DNA of 64,000 nt from Methylotetracoccus oryzae (GCF_006175985.1 NZ_SRSH01000002.1:62001-126000), one strand, 5' to 3'. Shown: positions 18,348-27,603, numbered from the stretch's first letter. Numbers and translations: made by a program. Notes: generated by a model not told the origin, from the letters alone.

Positions 18348-19349
18348 TCAGCGACGCGCGTCCCGCGAGGGCGCCAGGGCCAGCCGCTGCTCGGCGCCCG
18401 ATGGCAGCGGCCGGTTGCGGTCGCTGATCCACGCCACGATGTCGCGCCAGGGCTTTTCAGCCTGCAGATCGCGCAGCAGCAGGTGGTAGCCATCGGGATA
18501 GGTCGCGACGCGCGTCGTCAGTCTTCGGGGCAGGCGTTCCAGCAGGCGCTGCATCGGTTCCTTGGGAATGATCTGGTCGCGATCGCCGATGAGGACCAGC
18601 GTGGGCAGGTCGATCAGGCCGACCTGTGCCATTGCCTCGTCCATCAGGTCGACCAGGCCATAGATCGCGTCGATCCGTGTTGCCTTGATCACCTGCGGGT
18701 CGCGTCCCAATCCCCGCAGCACGTCGATATTGTCGGATGGCATGAAGCCCAGTCCGTCGCCGGTCACACGCAGCCATGGCAGTGTGTGAACCGAGGTCTC
18801 CAGCAACGCCCGCTGATACCACGGCATCGTGTCCCGCGACCAAACCGCGGGCGCCGACAGAATCAACCCGTCCGCAGGGGGGCGCCGCTCACTCGTCAGT
18901 GCGACGATCGCGACGGCCGCGCCCATGCTCTCCCCGAGCACGTACACCGGAATCCCGGGGTGGCGTTGACGGACGGCGGCGGTAAACTGGAACAGGTCGT
19001 CGATATAAGTCTGGGTGCCGGGCCAGGTCCCATGTCCGGGTGCCTGCCCGAAACCCCGTTGGTCATAGGCATAACAGGCCACGCCATGGCGCTGGAAGAA
19101 GGCGCCGGGCATCTCGAAGGCGCGGCTGTAGTCGTTGAAACCATGCAGCGCGACGATGATCGCCCGCGGCGGATCGCGAACCGGCAGCCAGCGCCTCAAG
19201 GGCAGCACCGCGCCGTCGCCGGCCACGAAATGTGCCGCTGCGAGCTGCGGCAGCTGTGCTGGGGGCGCGGCAAAGGCGACCATCGGTACCCAGTAAAACA
19301 ATGCGACCAGCAGTCGAGCCAACCGGTATGGACAGTGCGACGGAAACAT
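18348..19349 (-). CDS. Exported alpha/beta hydrolase (monoacylglycerol lipase-like)
   Basis: A 333-residue serine hydrolase of the lysophospholipase/monoacylglycerol lipase type. It shows the oxyanion motif LHGFNDYS, the nucleophile elbow VLGESMG (Ser), the acid in IGDRDQIIP and His in YPDGYHLLLRD, so the triad looks complete. A hydrophobic N-terminus (LARLLVALFYWVPMVAFAAP) is a signal peptide or membrane anchor, which places it in the envelope. ATG 19349 is chosen because it starts the signal peptide; the frame stays open upstream to 19490 with unrelated sequence. Substrate unknown. It is divergent from the VOC gene. Confidence 0.87.
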   Translation of the reverse strand: MFPSHCPYRLARLLVALFYWVPMVAFAAPPAQLPQLAAAHFVAGDGAVLPLRRWLPVRDPPRAIIVALHGFNDYSRAFEMPGAFFQRHGVACYAYDQRGFGQAPGHGTWPGTQTYIDDLFQFTAAVRQRHPGIPVYVLGESMGAAVAIVALTSERRPPADGLILSAPAVWSRDTMPWYQRALLETSVHTLPWLRVTGDGLGFMPSDNIDVLRGLGRDPQVIKATRIDAIYGLVDLMDEAMAQVGLIDLPTLVLIGDRDQIIPKEPMQRLLERLPRRLTTRVATYPDGYHLLLRDLQAEKPWRDIVAWISDRNRPLPSGAEQRLALAPSRDARR

Positions 19350-19488
19350 CAATGGAACAGTCGACAGCGGGTCATGGGCAAGCGAAGCCGCAGTATAGCG
19401 GAAGGCTTGGCTCGCCGGCCGGCCCTGGGTGCGCGGGTATGGCGACGATAGAGACCGCGTCTTGTCGCAAGCGCGGTGGAGGTCGGGC

Positions 19489-19863
19489 ATGAGCTACGTC
19501 TGCCTGGCCACGGCCGGTTTCGACGCGGTCGAAGCGTTCTACCGCCAGACGCTGGGCGGCTCGGTGATCCGCGCGTGGGACCGGCCGGGTGCGCGCGGCG
19601 TGCTGCTGGAGGTCCACGGCCTGCGACTGGAGCTGCTCGATGCGGCGCGCGAGAAGCGACAGTTGCGGCTGCCTGCGCCGGGCGATCGGGTGCACTTGGT
19701 GCTGGAGGTCGCGGACGTCGATGCCGTGCATCGGTCCCTGGCCCTGTATGCGCCTGTCCCGGTTACGACGAATTGGGGATCTCGCTGCTTTGCGATCCGT
19801 GATCCGGACGGTGTTCAGATTACGTTTCTGCAGTGGCTCAATCAACCCGGTGCAGCGGCCTGA
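19489..19863 (+). CDS. VOC-family (glyoxalase/dioxygenase fold) protein
   Basis: A 124-residue single-domain VOC protein with the paired beta-alpha-beta-beta-beta pattern: FDAVEAFYRQTLGGSVI, LLEVHGLRLELLD, VHLVLEVADVDAVHRSL and FAIRDPDGVQITFLQW. Metal ligands usual in glyoxalase I are not all kept (first-strand His is absent and the terminal Glu reads Gln), so it may be a binding protein or act as an unusual enzyme. GGAGG precedes ATG 19489. It converges with ubiX. Confidence 0.8.
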   Translation: MSYVCLATAGFDAVEAFYRQTLGGSVIRAWDRPGARGVLLEVHGLRLELLDAAREKRQLRLPAPGDRVHLVLEVADVDAVHRSLALYAPVPVTTNWGSRCFAIRDPDGVQITFLQWLNQPGAAA

Positions 19864-19931
19864 GAAACCCGCGCCCAAGATCGTATTCCCCTCGGCCGCA
19901 TCGGGCAAGCGCGCCGGGTGTTCAGGATCCG

Positions 19932-20543
19932 CTACTCCCCGATCGAGGCGGAGGGCCGCGCAGGTCGGTCGGCGATATCCTCGCCCCAGCGGCGCAGCCG
20001 TCCGACGTCGATGTCGAACAGGTCCAGGGCCCGGCAGGCGGTGTGCGTCACCATCTCGTCCAGTGAGGCCGGCTGCGTATACAGCGCCGGGACGGGCGGC
20101 ATCACGACCCCGCCGCATTCGGTCACCGTCAGCATATTGCGCAGGTGGATCGCCGACAGCGGCGTCTCCCTGACCATCAACACCAGGCGCCGACGCTCCT
20201 TCAACGTGACGTCGGCGGCGCGCGTCAGCAGGCTGCTCGACATGCCTGTGGCGATCTCGGCCAACGTCTTGACCGAGCACGGCGCGATGATCATCCCCAT
20301 GGTCCGGAATGAACCGCTGGCGAGCGCTGCACCGACGTCGCTGATCGCGTAGTCCACGCTGGCCAGTGCACGCAGGTCGCGCGCGCTGAGGGCGAGTTCG
20401 TGCGCCCGCGTGCGGTCCGCGGCTTTCGATACGATCAGGTGGGTTTCGATCGCCGTGTCCCGCAGCAACTCCAGCAATCGGACGCCGAAGATGATGCCGG
20501 TGGCGCCGGTGATGCCGACGACGAGACGCTGTGGCTGAGCCAT
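19932..20543 (-). CDS. ubiX: Flavin prenyltransferase UbiX
   Basis: UbiX attaches a dimethylallyl group to FMN, making the prenylated cofactor used by UbiD decarboxylases, for example in ubiquinone synthesis. The 203-residue protein has the FMN-binding GITGATGIIFGVRLL, the APCSVKTLAEIATG loop, and the conserved LMVRETPLS with catalytic Arg and Glu. A usual length. ATG 20543 is preferred over an upstream frame because the family starts with a short lead before GITGA. No ubiD is nearby. Confidence 0.93.
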   Translation of the reverse strand: MAQPQRLVVGITGATGIIFGVRLLELLRDTAIETHLIVSKAADRTRAHELALSARDLRALASVDYAISDVGAALASGSFRTMGMIIAPCSVKTLAEIATGMSSSLLTRAADVTLKERRRLVLMVRETPLSAIHLRNMLTVTECGGVVMPPVPALYTQPASLDEMVTHTACRALDLFDIDVGRLRRWGEDIADRPARPSASIGE

Positions 20544-20712
20544 GGCCGAAGACAATCCTCTGGTAAGCATGCCGAAAGCGTTACAGCCTAAACGTTCAGC
20601 GCGCAGGCGTCACTTGCTGGCTTACGCCTGGGGGCGGGATCGGCGGCGGCCAAAATCCGCTTCTCCTTCGTTAGGCGATGCGGTAGCGTTGTCCCAGGGG
20701 GACTATGCGACC

Positions 20713-21414
20713 ATGGTTCAAATCGACAATATCGAACTTGCCAAGAGTTACGGCCAGTTCCTGGCCGCTCTCGGCGGCGTCAGCATCACGGTGCTGACCC
20801 TGGCCTTGACGCTACGCAAAGAGATCGCCGATCAACGGCTGTTCGAGTTTCTGAACGCCGCGCTGATCGTCGCGACGATTGTCTGCTTCATCGGGGCGCA
20901 CGGCATGTCGGAGGTCAGCGCGATCCCGACCACCGAGATGGCAGGGGCCCGCCGGCTGTACATGATCGCCAGCATCAATGTCGTCATGGCCGCGGCCTTG
21001 TTCCTGTTCGCACTGATGCTGTTGCCGCGCGTCTACGACGACGACATGCCGGACGAGCTCAAGGCGATTGCGTTCTGGTCCTTCGCCGCCGTCGTCATTG
21101 GCGCGCAGGCGTGGATGGTGTCGTTCATCGAACATCTGGAGCACCCGAGTGCCTCGGGGGCACTGCTGGCCGCTGCAGTCGCCGCCCTGGCAGTATGGCT
21201 ATATCGGCCGCGCATGGATGCAGTCACCGGCTTCGTGGCCTTTCCCTTCTGGCTCTGTGTCGGGTTCAGTGGCTCATCGCTGGTCCTGTTCGCCGCGACT
21301 TTTCAGTTGCTGACGGGGCCGCAGTGGTTCGACGTGACGTTCTATTGCGTCGGGATGGCGACACCGGCGATGGCCTTGCTGCGGCTGGGCTGGAGGGAGT
21401 ATCGGAAGGCGTAG
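20713..21414 (+). CDS. Hypothetical integral membrane protein
   Basis: A 233-residue protein with about seven hydrophobic helices, no signal peptide and no recognised domain. It begins MVQIDNIELAKSYGQFLAALGG and ends in a short basic tail. ATG 20713 is chosen because the longer frame back to 20542 adds an unlikely Arg-rich segment and overlaps the ubiX promoter region. It is divergent from ubiX. No function can be assigned. Confidence 0.7.
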   Translation: MVQIDNIELAKSYGQFLAALGGVSITVLTLALTLRKEIADQRLFEFLNAALIVATIVCFIGAHGMSEVSAIPTTEMAGARRLYMIASINVVMAAALFLFALMLLPRVYDDDMPDELKAIAFWSFAAVVIGAQAWMVSFIEHLEHPSASGALLAAAVAALAVWLYRPRMDAVTGFVAFPFWLCVGFSGSSLVLFAATFQLLTGPQWFDVTFYCVGMATPAMALLRLGWREYRKA

Positions 21415-22317
21415 CCGCCAGGCGGACCGTCGTTCTGCGCCGAATGGCCGAGCGCCTTGGCGCCGGACCTCACTTGAGTCGGAAGGCGCAGTGAGTGGCC
21501 GTGCGTTCGATGCCGGGCCGAGTAGGCCTTGGAGTTGATCTGGGTTTTGCGCACTTGCCGTCAAGCGCGCCTTCCTACGGCTCGTTGAATCAACGGCGTC
21601 AGCGGTGCTTCGGGTCAAATGGAGGACTCGGTGATTCTGGATCAGGGGAAAAAAAGATCACCGGAACCCCGGAAAGCCGCCGTCGGCGCGAAAGCCGAAG
21701 ACGCCTTTCAGAGTGGGCCTCGGGCGAGGTCCCGGTGAGAAGCGCATCGAAGAGGTTATGCGCCTTACTTAATGCAGTGGGCGTGCCAATGTCCTAACTG
21801 ATTGATGCGGAGCGTTTTCCTTGTTCATGGTGGCTGGCCGGCTGCGCGCCATTCCGTCAAATCGCATGTTGGCTGTGGGGAAAGCCGCAAATGGGCGTAC
21901 CCCTGGGCTAGCTGCGATATATCTTGCGGGGTGGACTTCTCGGGAGCTACGGGCAGTGTTCAGTCGGCGCCGAGGGCTCCGTTTGTGGTGTGTGTTTGCC
22001 CGGGTTTTTTCCGTCTTTGGGCGGGGTGTTACGAAACCCGCGGGAGGCCGCAGCGGCGCAGGCTCCCCCCGACCTTGCGATTTGGCAGGAGTGGCCAAGG
22101 CAGCTTGAGTCAGGGGATTCCCGTCGCTTTGCCGGGAAATCCAGAAACCCCGACGCCCGGAACGATGCGCCGGATGACGCTCTTCGAGATCGGGTCGCAG
22201 GTTTCAACTGCTGGGGGGCAAGGCCTCGTTCGAGCGAGTCGTTTGCGGGTTGCGGCGGCATTCTCTCTGGGCCGGTATCCTACGAATCGCCACCAGCCAC
22301 TTCACGGTCTCCCGCCT
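21415..22317. other. Long intergenic region without recognisable genes
   Basis: About 900 bases, the largest gap in the window. Open frames exist on both strands but none has a convincing start, ribosome-binding site or protein-like composition. It has some T- and A-rich runs (GGTTTTTTCC near 22000, GGGGAAAAAAAG near 21645) and a short hairpin ATTCCCG...CGGGAAAT near 22116-22140. It may hold a small RNA or decayed genes; I cannot support either. Confidence 0.4.
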
Positions 22318-22713
22318 ATGTCTCGGCTCACTCGTTCGTTCAACCGACTCACGCTGATCGCGATACTCCAGGCCATGGCGCTTTGGACGTCCCCTGTCGT
22401 CGCGATCGATTCGACCCATGTGGTTCGCGCCCACACGGCCTACGTCAACAAAGCGGGGATGGCCGACTGGCTGGTGCCCGATTACGTGGTCAAGTTTCGC
22501 GTTCCCAAGGGGGCAAAGTGGGGGGTTTACCCGAAGACCGAGCGAGCGCGGACCGCATTCAATTTCGGGGGCCATGCGGCGCATGGGAAAGCGGTAGGGG
22601 ATGCCATCGAGATCACCGTCGTGGCCGGCGGCCGTGCTCGACGGGCCGCTGGCTATGGTCGGCGCGATGCCTGGGAGTATGCCAATGAATTGCGCGCCTG
22701 GTATCGGAACTGA
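22318..22713 (+). CDS. Hypothetical secreted protein
   Basis: A 131-residue protein with a signal peptide (basic start, hydrophobic LTLIAILQAMALWTSPVVA, probable cleavage near VVA-ID) and a 105-residue basic mature part rich in Ala, Gly, Lys and Arg. No domain is recognised. ATG 22318 is the natural signal-peptide start; the frame is open much further upstream, to 21802, but that part does not look like protein. It is convergent with the next gene. Confidence 0.55.
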   Translation: MSRLTRSFNRLTLIAILQAMALWTSPVVAIDSTHVVRAHTAYVNKAGMADWLVPDYVVKFRVPKGAKWGVYPKTERARTAFNFGGHAAHGKAVGDAIEITVVAGGRARRAAGYGRRDAWEYANELRAWYRN

Positions 22714-22802
22714 GCAAGAACCGCTTCATAAACTGGCGCGGCTCCCGTACCCGGCGGAGTCGACAGAGTGGTCGAGGTGGGCGAACTTGCCGCCTCGTGC
22801 GC

Positions 22803-23303
22803 TCAGGCCCGCCGTGCCTTGATGGCAAAGTGCGCGCCCGGCTTTTTGCTTGCGGCGCGCTGCAGGGCTTGAACCACTTCCTCATGGCCATACAGCTCGG
22901 CCAGCTCGAAAGGTGTCATGAAGCGGTCGTCGGAATAGCCCAGCGCAGCGTCGGTGGCGTACCGCCCGATCGCTGCCAGGTCGGCGCTGCGTATGGCGTC
23001 CTTTAGCTGTCGCACCTCGAGGGGTTGCGCCAGGTGCATGAGCGGTGCGTCGGCGACGAGCTCCTCGCGCAAACGGGTCAACTTACCATCCATCCAGGCG
23101 ACCACCGCATAGAAATAGGCGGCGATCACCGACGCCAGCAAGCAGGTCAGGAATTCATCGCGCGTTCCGGTCCGCAGATCAAATTGTAATACCGGATTCA
23201 TCATCCCATCCGGCGTCTGGACGATGATGTTCAGGATGTGGGCGGTCAACATGATCAGCGCGAGCAAGGTGGCAATCAGCACACTCAGGGCAAAGGCCTT
23301 CAT
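22803..23303 (-). CDS. Membrane protein with ankyrin-like C-terminus
   Basis: A 166-residue protein with two N-terminal hydrophobic helices (about 5-30 and 55-72) and a soluble C-terminal region (about 95-160). In it, LKDAIRSADLAAIGRY and TPFELAELYGHEEVVQAL resemble one and a half ankyrin repeats. That would give a small membrane-tethered protein-binding module. Function unknown. The family is not one I can name. Confidence 0.65.
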   Translation of the reverse strand: MKAFALSVLIATLLALIMLTAHILNIIVQTPDGMMNPVLQFDLRTGTRDEFLTCLLASVIAAYFYAVVAWMDGKLTRLREELVADAPLMHLAQPLEVRQLKDAIRSADLAAIGRYATDAALGYSDDRFMTPFELAELYGHEEVVQALQRAASKKPGAHFAIKARRA

Positions 23304-23478
23304 GCTGCCGCTTCCGTGTTTCGCCGCGCGATCGGGCCGCGTCCGGTACCGAAGCGAAGGCAGCCGGGCGTCCGACCGGAGCGTCGGGAAATCCGAAGGC
23401 GCCTCAGGTGGTCAACAGGCTTGAACACGATGCTGGATCCCCTCCGTGGGGTGATGCGCAGTGCTGTCGCGCGATGGA

Positions 23479-23676
23479 TCAGGCAGCAGGCCCCATCTCC
23501 AGACGGCCGGCAGCGGGACGTTCCAGGAACTCGGCACTGAACGGACTCGCATTCAGTACGTTACCGGCATCCCTCGCGGCCCCTTCGCATGGTATCGCCA
23601 CGGTCTGGTTCGTGGCCTCGATGCCCATATTGCGAAAGCAGTTGCTGCGCTCGCGGCCCATATGCTCGCTCATCAT
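23479..23676 (-). CDS. Possible small protein
   Basis: A 65-residue frame starting at ATG 23676 with GGAAGGGGA seven bases upstream, a very good ribosome-binding site for this window. It begins MMSEHMGRERSNCFRNMGIE and has no hydrophobic segment or known motif. The frame also extends upstream to 23790 without another good site. Codon use is unremarkable. The evidence is the start region alone. Confidence 0.35.
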   Translation of the reverse strand: MMSEHMGRERSNCFRNMGIEATNQTVAIPCEGAARDAGNVLNASPFSAEFLERPAAGRLEMGPAA

Positions 23677-23841
23677 CTCTGAGTCCCCTTCCGCACGGCA
23701 CAGGCGCCCGGGCGCAGCGCCCCGATCAGTGCGAGTCGTGCATTGAATTCCTGCCTGGGGATATAACTTTACCCCGATGTGTGCGGTCATGCGACACTCG
23801 GTCGCCAGCGGTGCGCTTTCGGACCGATTCGGGTCGGGCCG

Positions 23842-24888
23842 TCAGGGCGGGAATAGCGGCGTTGTGGCGTTGTCCGGCATGTAATAGCAAAACAGGGCGA
23901 TCAGCGCATAGACGCTCAGCAGTTGGACGCCCTTGAACCAGTTGGACTTGCCGTCGCCGACGACGGTCGAGATCAACAGCACGGGAAACAAGACGATCAT
24001 GATGCCGGCGTTGCCGACCATCAGATTGAGCGGGCGCGGCGCCAGCACGTAACTGCTCAGCATCAGCATCGGCGCGATGAACAGGGCGATCTGGATGCTG
24101 CTGCCGACGGCGATGCCCATGGTCAGATCGAGTTTGTTCTTGCGAGCCATGGTCACCGCAGCGACGCTTTCGGGCGCTCCGCCGATCAAGGCCAGTACGA
24201 TGACGCCGATGAAGGCGCGGGACACGCCCAGCGCGGCTGCCGTGCCGGCGATCGCGTCGACCACGATTTCGCTCATGAAGGCCAGGGCGACGGAGGAGGC
24301 CAGCAGGACGATGAGCGCGCGCCGCAGCGACCAGCTGCTCGCGCCGGCTTCTTCGCCGCCACCGTCCGCGTCCGAGAAGTAATCCGGGTGCGTCTTCAAC
24401 ATGAACAGCAGGCTCATCGTATAGGTGAGCAGCAGCACGATGGCGATGCCGATGTTCAGTGCGTCCTCGGCGTCGTGCAGGTCCGGCGGAATGAAATTGT
24501 CAAACACGCTGGGCACGACAATGCTGATTGCTGCCACCATCAGGATGGAGCGCTGCATCCGGGCGCCACGGCGGTTGAATTTCTGCACGCGGTGCTTAAG
24601 CCCGCCAACCAGGAACGCGAGCCCCAATACGAACAGCAGATTGCCAAGCATGACACCGACCAGCGAGGCTTTGACCACGTCCAGCAGACCGGCCTGGAGC
24701 GCCATTAGCGAGATGATCAGTTCTGGCGCATTGCCGAAGGTCGCATTCAGCAGACCGCCGAGCGTCTGGCTCGTGCGATGGGCGATCTGTTCGGTGGAAT
24801 ATACGAGTTCCGCCGACAGCGGGATGATCGCCAGTGCCGCGCAGCCGAAACGGATCGCGGGCGATAGGGAATCGATCCGGTCCAGCAC
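23842..24888 (-). CDS. Calcium/proton antiporter, CaxA/VCX1 type
   Basis: A 348-residue polytopic membrane protein of the Na_Ca_ex superfamily. It has about ten helices and the two alpha-repeat motifs LLNATFGNAPELI and LIGGAPESVAAVTMARKNKLDL, which carry the ion-binding acids. An acidic loop (DADGGGEEAG) separates the halves. The first in-frame standard start is GTG 24888, without a ribosome-binding site, yet the preceding codons read YIRLLLIFVPLAVVLDR, which matches how family proteins begin. The true start may be a non-standard codon a little upstream. It is divergent from egtB. Confidence 0.85.
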   Translation of the reverse strand: MLDRIDSLSPAIRFGCAALAIIPLSAELVYSTEQIAHRTSQTLGGLLNATFGNAPELIISLMALQAGLLDVVKASLVGVMLGNLLFVLGLAFLVGGLKHRVQKFNRRGARMQRSILMVAAISIVVPSVFDNFIPPDLHDAEDALNIGIAIVLLLTYTMSLLFMLKTHPDYFSDADGGGEEAGASSWSLRRALIVLLASSVALAFMSEIVVDAIAGTAAALGVSRAFIGVIVLALIGGAPESVAAVTMARKNKLDLTMGIAVGSSIQIALFIAPMLMLSSYVLAPRPLNLMVGNAGIMIVLFPVLLISTVVGDGKSNWFKGVQLLSVYALIALFCYYMPDNATTPLFPP

Positions 24889-25304
24889 GACGGCAAGTGG
24901 AACGAAGATCAGCAGCAGGCGGATGTACTGTGCGCCGCGGCGGTGCTGGATTGCGTCGGTGGTCGTGGCGGCCAGGGTTTGGAAGAACAGGGTGGTGCTC
25001 GCTGGCAGGGGTGGGCGCCCGGTTTTGCCGGATGGTCCGGCTGCCCGGTACCGGAATTAAACGGGCTGTCAGGCAATGGTAGGCTCGGCGTGTTACGTTT
25101 GCGTGACTGCGGCACTGCCGCGTGGGCTCAGGCGTCGGGCCCAAGCCACGCTGCGCCGGCGGTCGGAAGCCGCAGAGCCAAAGGCGATGCCCTGCTGCCC
25201 CGCCAATTGAACGAACCCGGCGCTGCGCTGGTCAATCCGCGGTGCGAATGCTACTTTCCCGCGCAGTCCGGGTTCGTGTCGATGCTCAGCGGAGACTTGT
25301 CCAT
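24889..25304. other. Divergent region, cax / egtB
   Basis: About 415 bases between the antiporter and egtB starts. The first 45 or so probably encode the antiporter N-terminus from a non-standard start. A small hairpin GCGGC-ACT-GCCGC lies near 25109. No clear promoter or other gene is seen. Confidence 0.4.
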
Positions 25305-26612
25305 TTGATTCATCCCTCGCCGCCACCGGCTTCGGTGGCTACGCCCATCGCGGCTCCGACATCGGAACTGGCGCATTTGCAGCCGACCTACCGGAGTGTC
25401 CGCCGCCAAACCGAAGCGCTCTGCGAACCGCTGGCCTGCGAGGACTACGGCCTGCAGGCGGCGCCGGAAACCAGCCCGCCGAAGTGGCATCTGGCGCACA
25501 CGACCTGGTTTTTCGAGCAATTCGTGCTCTTGCCTTTCCTGCCGGGCTACCGGGAGTTTCACCCCGGATTTGCCCAGTTGTTCAACTCCTATTACGAAAC
25601 GGTGGGCCCGTTTTTCCCGCGTGCGCAGCGCGGGCAGTTGTCGCGGCCGACCGTGGCCGAGGTCATGCGTTACCGGGCGCAGGTCGACCAGGCGGTCGGC
25701 GAACTGGTCGGTGTCGCCCGGGCGGCAGAGTGCGAGGAAATCGGCGCACGACTCCTGCTGGGCATCCACCACGAGCAGCAACACCAGGAATTGCTGCTGA
25801 CGGACATCAAGTACAGTCTATCCGTCAATCCCTTGCGGCCCGTCTACCGAGCCGCTCCGCAACGGACTGTGGTCACGACGCCGGGGCTCGACTGGTTGCA
25901 GCGAGAGGGCGGCCTGCAACAGATCGGCCATGGGGGCGACGGGTTCGCCTATGACAACGAGTCGCCGCGGCATCGTGTCTGGCTGGAGCCCTTCCGTCTG
26001 GCCTCGCGGCCAGTCACGCAGGTCGAGTTCCTGGCCTTCGTGGAAGACCGGGGCTACCAGCGCCCCGAGTTGTGGCTGTCCGAGGGGTGGGCCACGGTGC
26101 GGCAGCGTGGCTGGCAGGCGCCGCTCTACTGGGAGCGGCTGGACGGGGGCTGGTGGCAATTCACGCTGGCCGGACTCCAGCCGATCGATTCGGGTGCGCC
26201 GGTGAGCCATGTCAGTTACTTTGAAGCCGACGCGTATGCCCGCTGGGCGGGACGGCGCCTGCCGACCGAGCAGGAGTGGGAAACGGTCGCGGCGGAAGTA
26301 GCCGTGTCCGGCAATTTCCTTGAATCCGGTCTGCTCCGGCCGGTAGCGGCGGTGCCCGGTGCCGATGGGCTCAGCCAGGTGTTCGGCGATGTCTGGGAAT
26401 GGACGCAAAGCGCGTATCAGCCGTATCCGGGGTTTCGACCGCCGAGCGGCGCGCTCGGCGAATACAACGCGAAGTTCATGTGCAGCCAGCTCGTGTTGCG
26501 CGGCGGCTCCTGCGCCACGCCGCAGTCGCACGTTCGGGCCAGCTACCGCAACTTCTTCTACCCGGCCGACCGCTGGCAATTTTCGGGAGTGCGCCTTGCC
26601 GATGATGGCTAG
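25305..26612 (+). CDS. egtB: Ergothioneine biosynthesis protein EgtB (sulfoxide synthase)
   Basis: EgtB is a non-heme iron enzyme that joins hercynine to a cysteine-containing thiol to make a sulfoxide intermediate. The 435-residue protein has an N-terminal DinB-like helical domain with the iron ligands: a His in KWHLAHTTW (residue 62 or 65) and His156/His160 in HHEQQHQE. A C-terminal formylglycine-generating-enzyme-like domain follows (about 235-435: HRVWLEPF, GRRLPTEQEWE, GDVWEWT, LRGGSCATP). It lacks the C-terminal methyltransferase of OvoA, so ergothioneine rather than ovothiol is expected. The start TTG 25305 has GGAGA nine bases upstream. The stop overlaps the start of egtD. Confidence 0.93.
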   Translation: MIHPSPPPASVATPIAAPTSELAHLQPTYRSVRRQTEALCEPLACEDYGLQAAPETSPPKWHLAHTTWFFEQFVLLPFLPGYREFHPGFAQLFNSYYETVGPFFPRAQRGQLSRPTVAEVMRYRAQVDQAVGELVGVARAAECEEIGARLLLGIHHEQQHQELLLTDIKYSLSVNPLRPVYRAAPQRTVVTTPGLDWLQREGGLQQIGHGGDGFAYDNESPRHRVWLEPFRLASRPVTQVEFLAFVEDRGYQRPELWLSEGWATVRQRGWQAPLYWERLDGGWWQFTLAGLQPIDSGAPVSHVSYFEADAYARWAGRRLPTEQEWETVAAEVAVSGNFLESGLLRPVAAVPGADGLSQVFGDVWEWTQSAYQPYPGFRPPSGALGEYNAKFMCSQLVLRGGSCATPQSHVRASYRNFFYPADRWQFSGVRLADDG

Positions 26613-27603
26613 TGATGCGATGCCGGTGCGGTTGATCGACCTGGCCCCTGCGGTCGCCGATTTTCGCAGCGAGGTGTTGGTCGGGCTGAGCCGGCCGCAA
26701 AAGTCGCTGTCGCCGAAGTTCTTTTACGACGGCGAAGGCTGCCGGTTGTTCGAAGCAATCTGCGATCTGCCCGAGTATTACCTCACCCGGACCGAGATGC
26801 ATATCCTGACCCGCCACGCGGGGGATATCGCCACGGCGCTCGGTGCTCCGGTGACGCTGATCGAGCTCGGGAGCGGCAGCAGTCGGAAGGTCCGGTTGCT
26901 GCTGGATGCCGTGCGACCGCGTCGCTATGTCCCGCTCGACATCGCCCGGGATCATCTCTTCGCGTCGGCCTCGGCCATCGCCCGGGATTACCCCTGGCTG
27001 GATGTGCGGCCGATCTGCGTCGACTATTCCCACCCGTTCGAGTTTCCGGACATAGCCGACGATTCCCGGCGGATCGCCTTTTTTCCGGGTTCCAGCATCG
27101 GCAATTTCGCGCCGGACGAAGCGGTGGCACTGCTGCGCAGCGTCGCGTCGCTGCTGGGACGTGACGGCGGCCTGTTGATCGGCTACGACCTGAAAAAGGA
27201 TCCTGCGGTCCTGCATCGGGCGTACAACGACGCTGCCGGCTTGACGGCGGCATTCAACCTGAACCTGTTGCGGCGCATCAACCGGGAGCTGGAGGGTGAC
27301 TTCGAACTCGGCCGATTCGACCATAGCGCCCATTTCGCGAGCGATGACGGCCGCGTCGAGATGCATCTCGTCAGTCGGGTCGATCAGGTGGTGGGCGTCT
27401 CCGGACAGCTGTTCAAGTTTGCGGCCGGGGAGTCCATACACACCGAGAACTCCTACAAGTACGGCATGGACCAGTTCGTCGGCCTGGCGGCCAATGCCGG
27501 GTTCCGTCCATTGCAGACCTGGACCGACGCCGGCCGTCTGTTTTGCGTCCAGCTGTTCGGGCTCGATGACTCCAGGGCAGGGCTGTTCGCCGATGCGACC
27601 TGA
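26602..27603 (+). CDS. egtD: L-histidine N-alpha-methyltransferase EgtD
   Basis: EgtD trimethylates histidine to hercynine with SAM, the first step of ergothioneine synthesis. The 333-residue protein shows FYDGEGCRLFEAICDLPEYYLTRTE near the N-terminus, the SAM loop IELGSGSSRKV, LDIARDHL, FFPGSSIGNF, LIGYDLKKD, and the C-terminal IHTENSYKY. These are the family landmarks. Two adjacent ATGs (26602, 26605) overlap the egtB stop by about ten bases, so translation is coupled. The C-S lyase EgtE and the glutamyl-cysteine genes are not next to it, as in many proteobacterial egtBD loci. Confidence 0.95.
   Translation: MMASDAMPVRLIDLAPAVADFRSEVLVGLSRPQKSLSPKFFYDGEGCRLFEAICDLPEYYLTRTEMHILTRHAGDIATALGAPVTLIELGSGSSRKVRLLLDAVRPRRYVPLDIARDHLFASASAIARDYPWLDVRPICVDYSHPFEFPDIADDSRRIAFFPGSSIGNFAPDEAVALLRSVASLLGRDGGLLIGYDLKKDPAVLHRAYNDAAGLTAAFNLNLLRRINRELEGDFELGRFDHSAHFASDDGRVEMHLVSRVDQVVGVSGQLFKFAAGESIHTENSYKYGMDQFVGLAANAGFRPLQTWTDAGRLFCVQLFGLDDSRAGLFADAT

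Noticed and set aside
21755-21800. Possible integron attC-like site (GTTATGC ... CCTAAC)
   Set aside because: The core sequences do not match the GTTRRRY/RYYYAAC consensus, and there is no integrase or cassette array.
21880-21940. Cyclic-di-GMP riboswitch look-alike (AAAGCCGCAAATGGG)
   Set aside because: Only short similarity; the required paired stems could not be drawn and no suitable gene follows.
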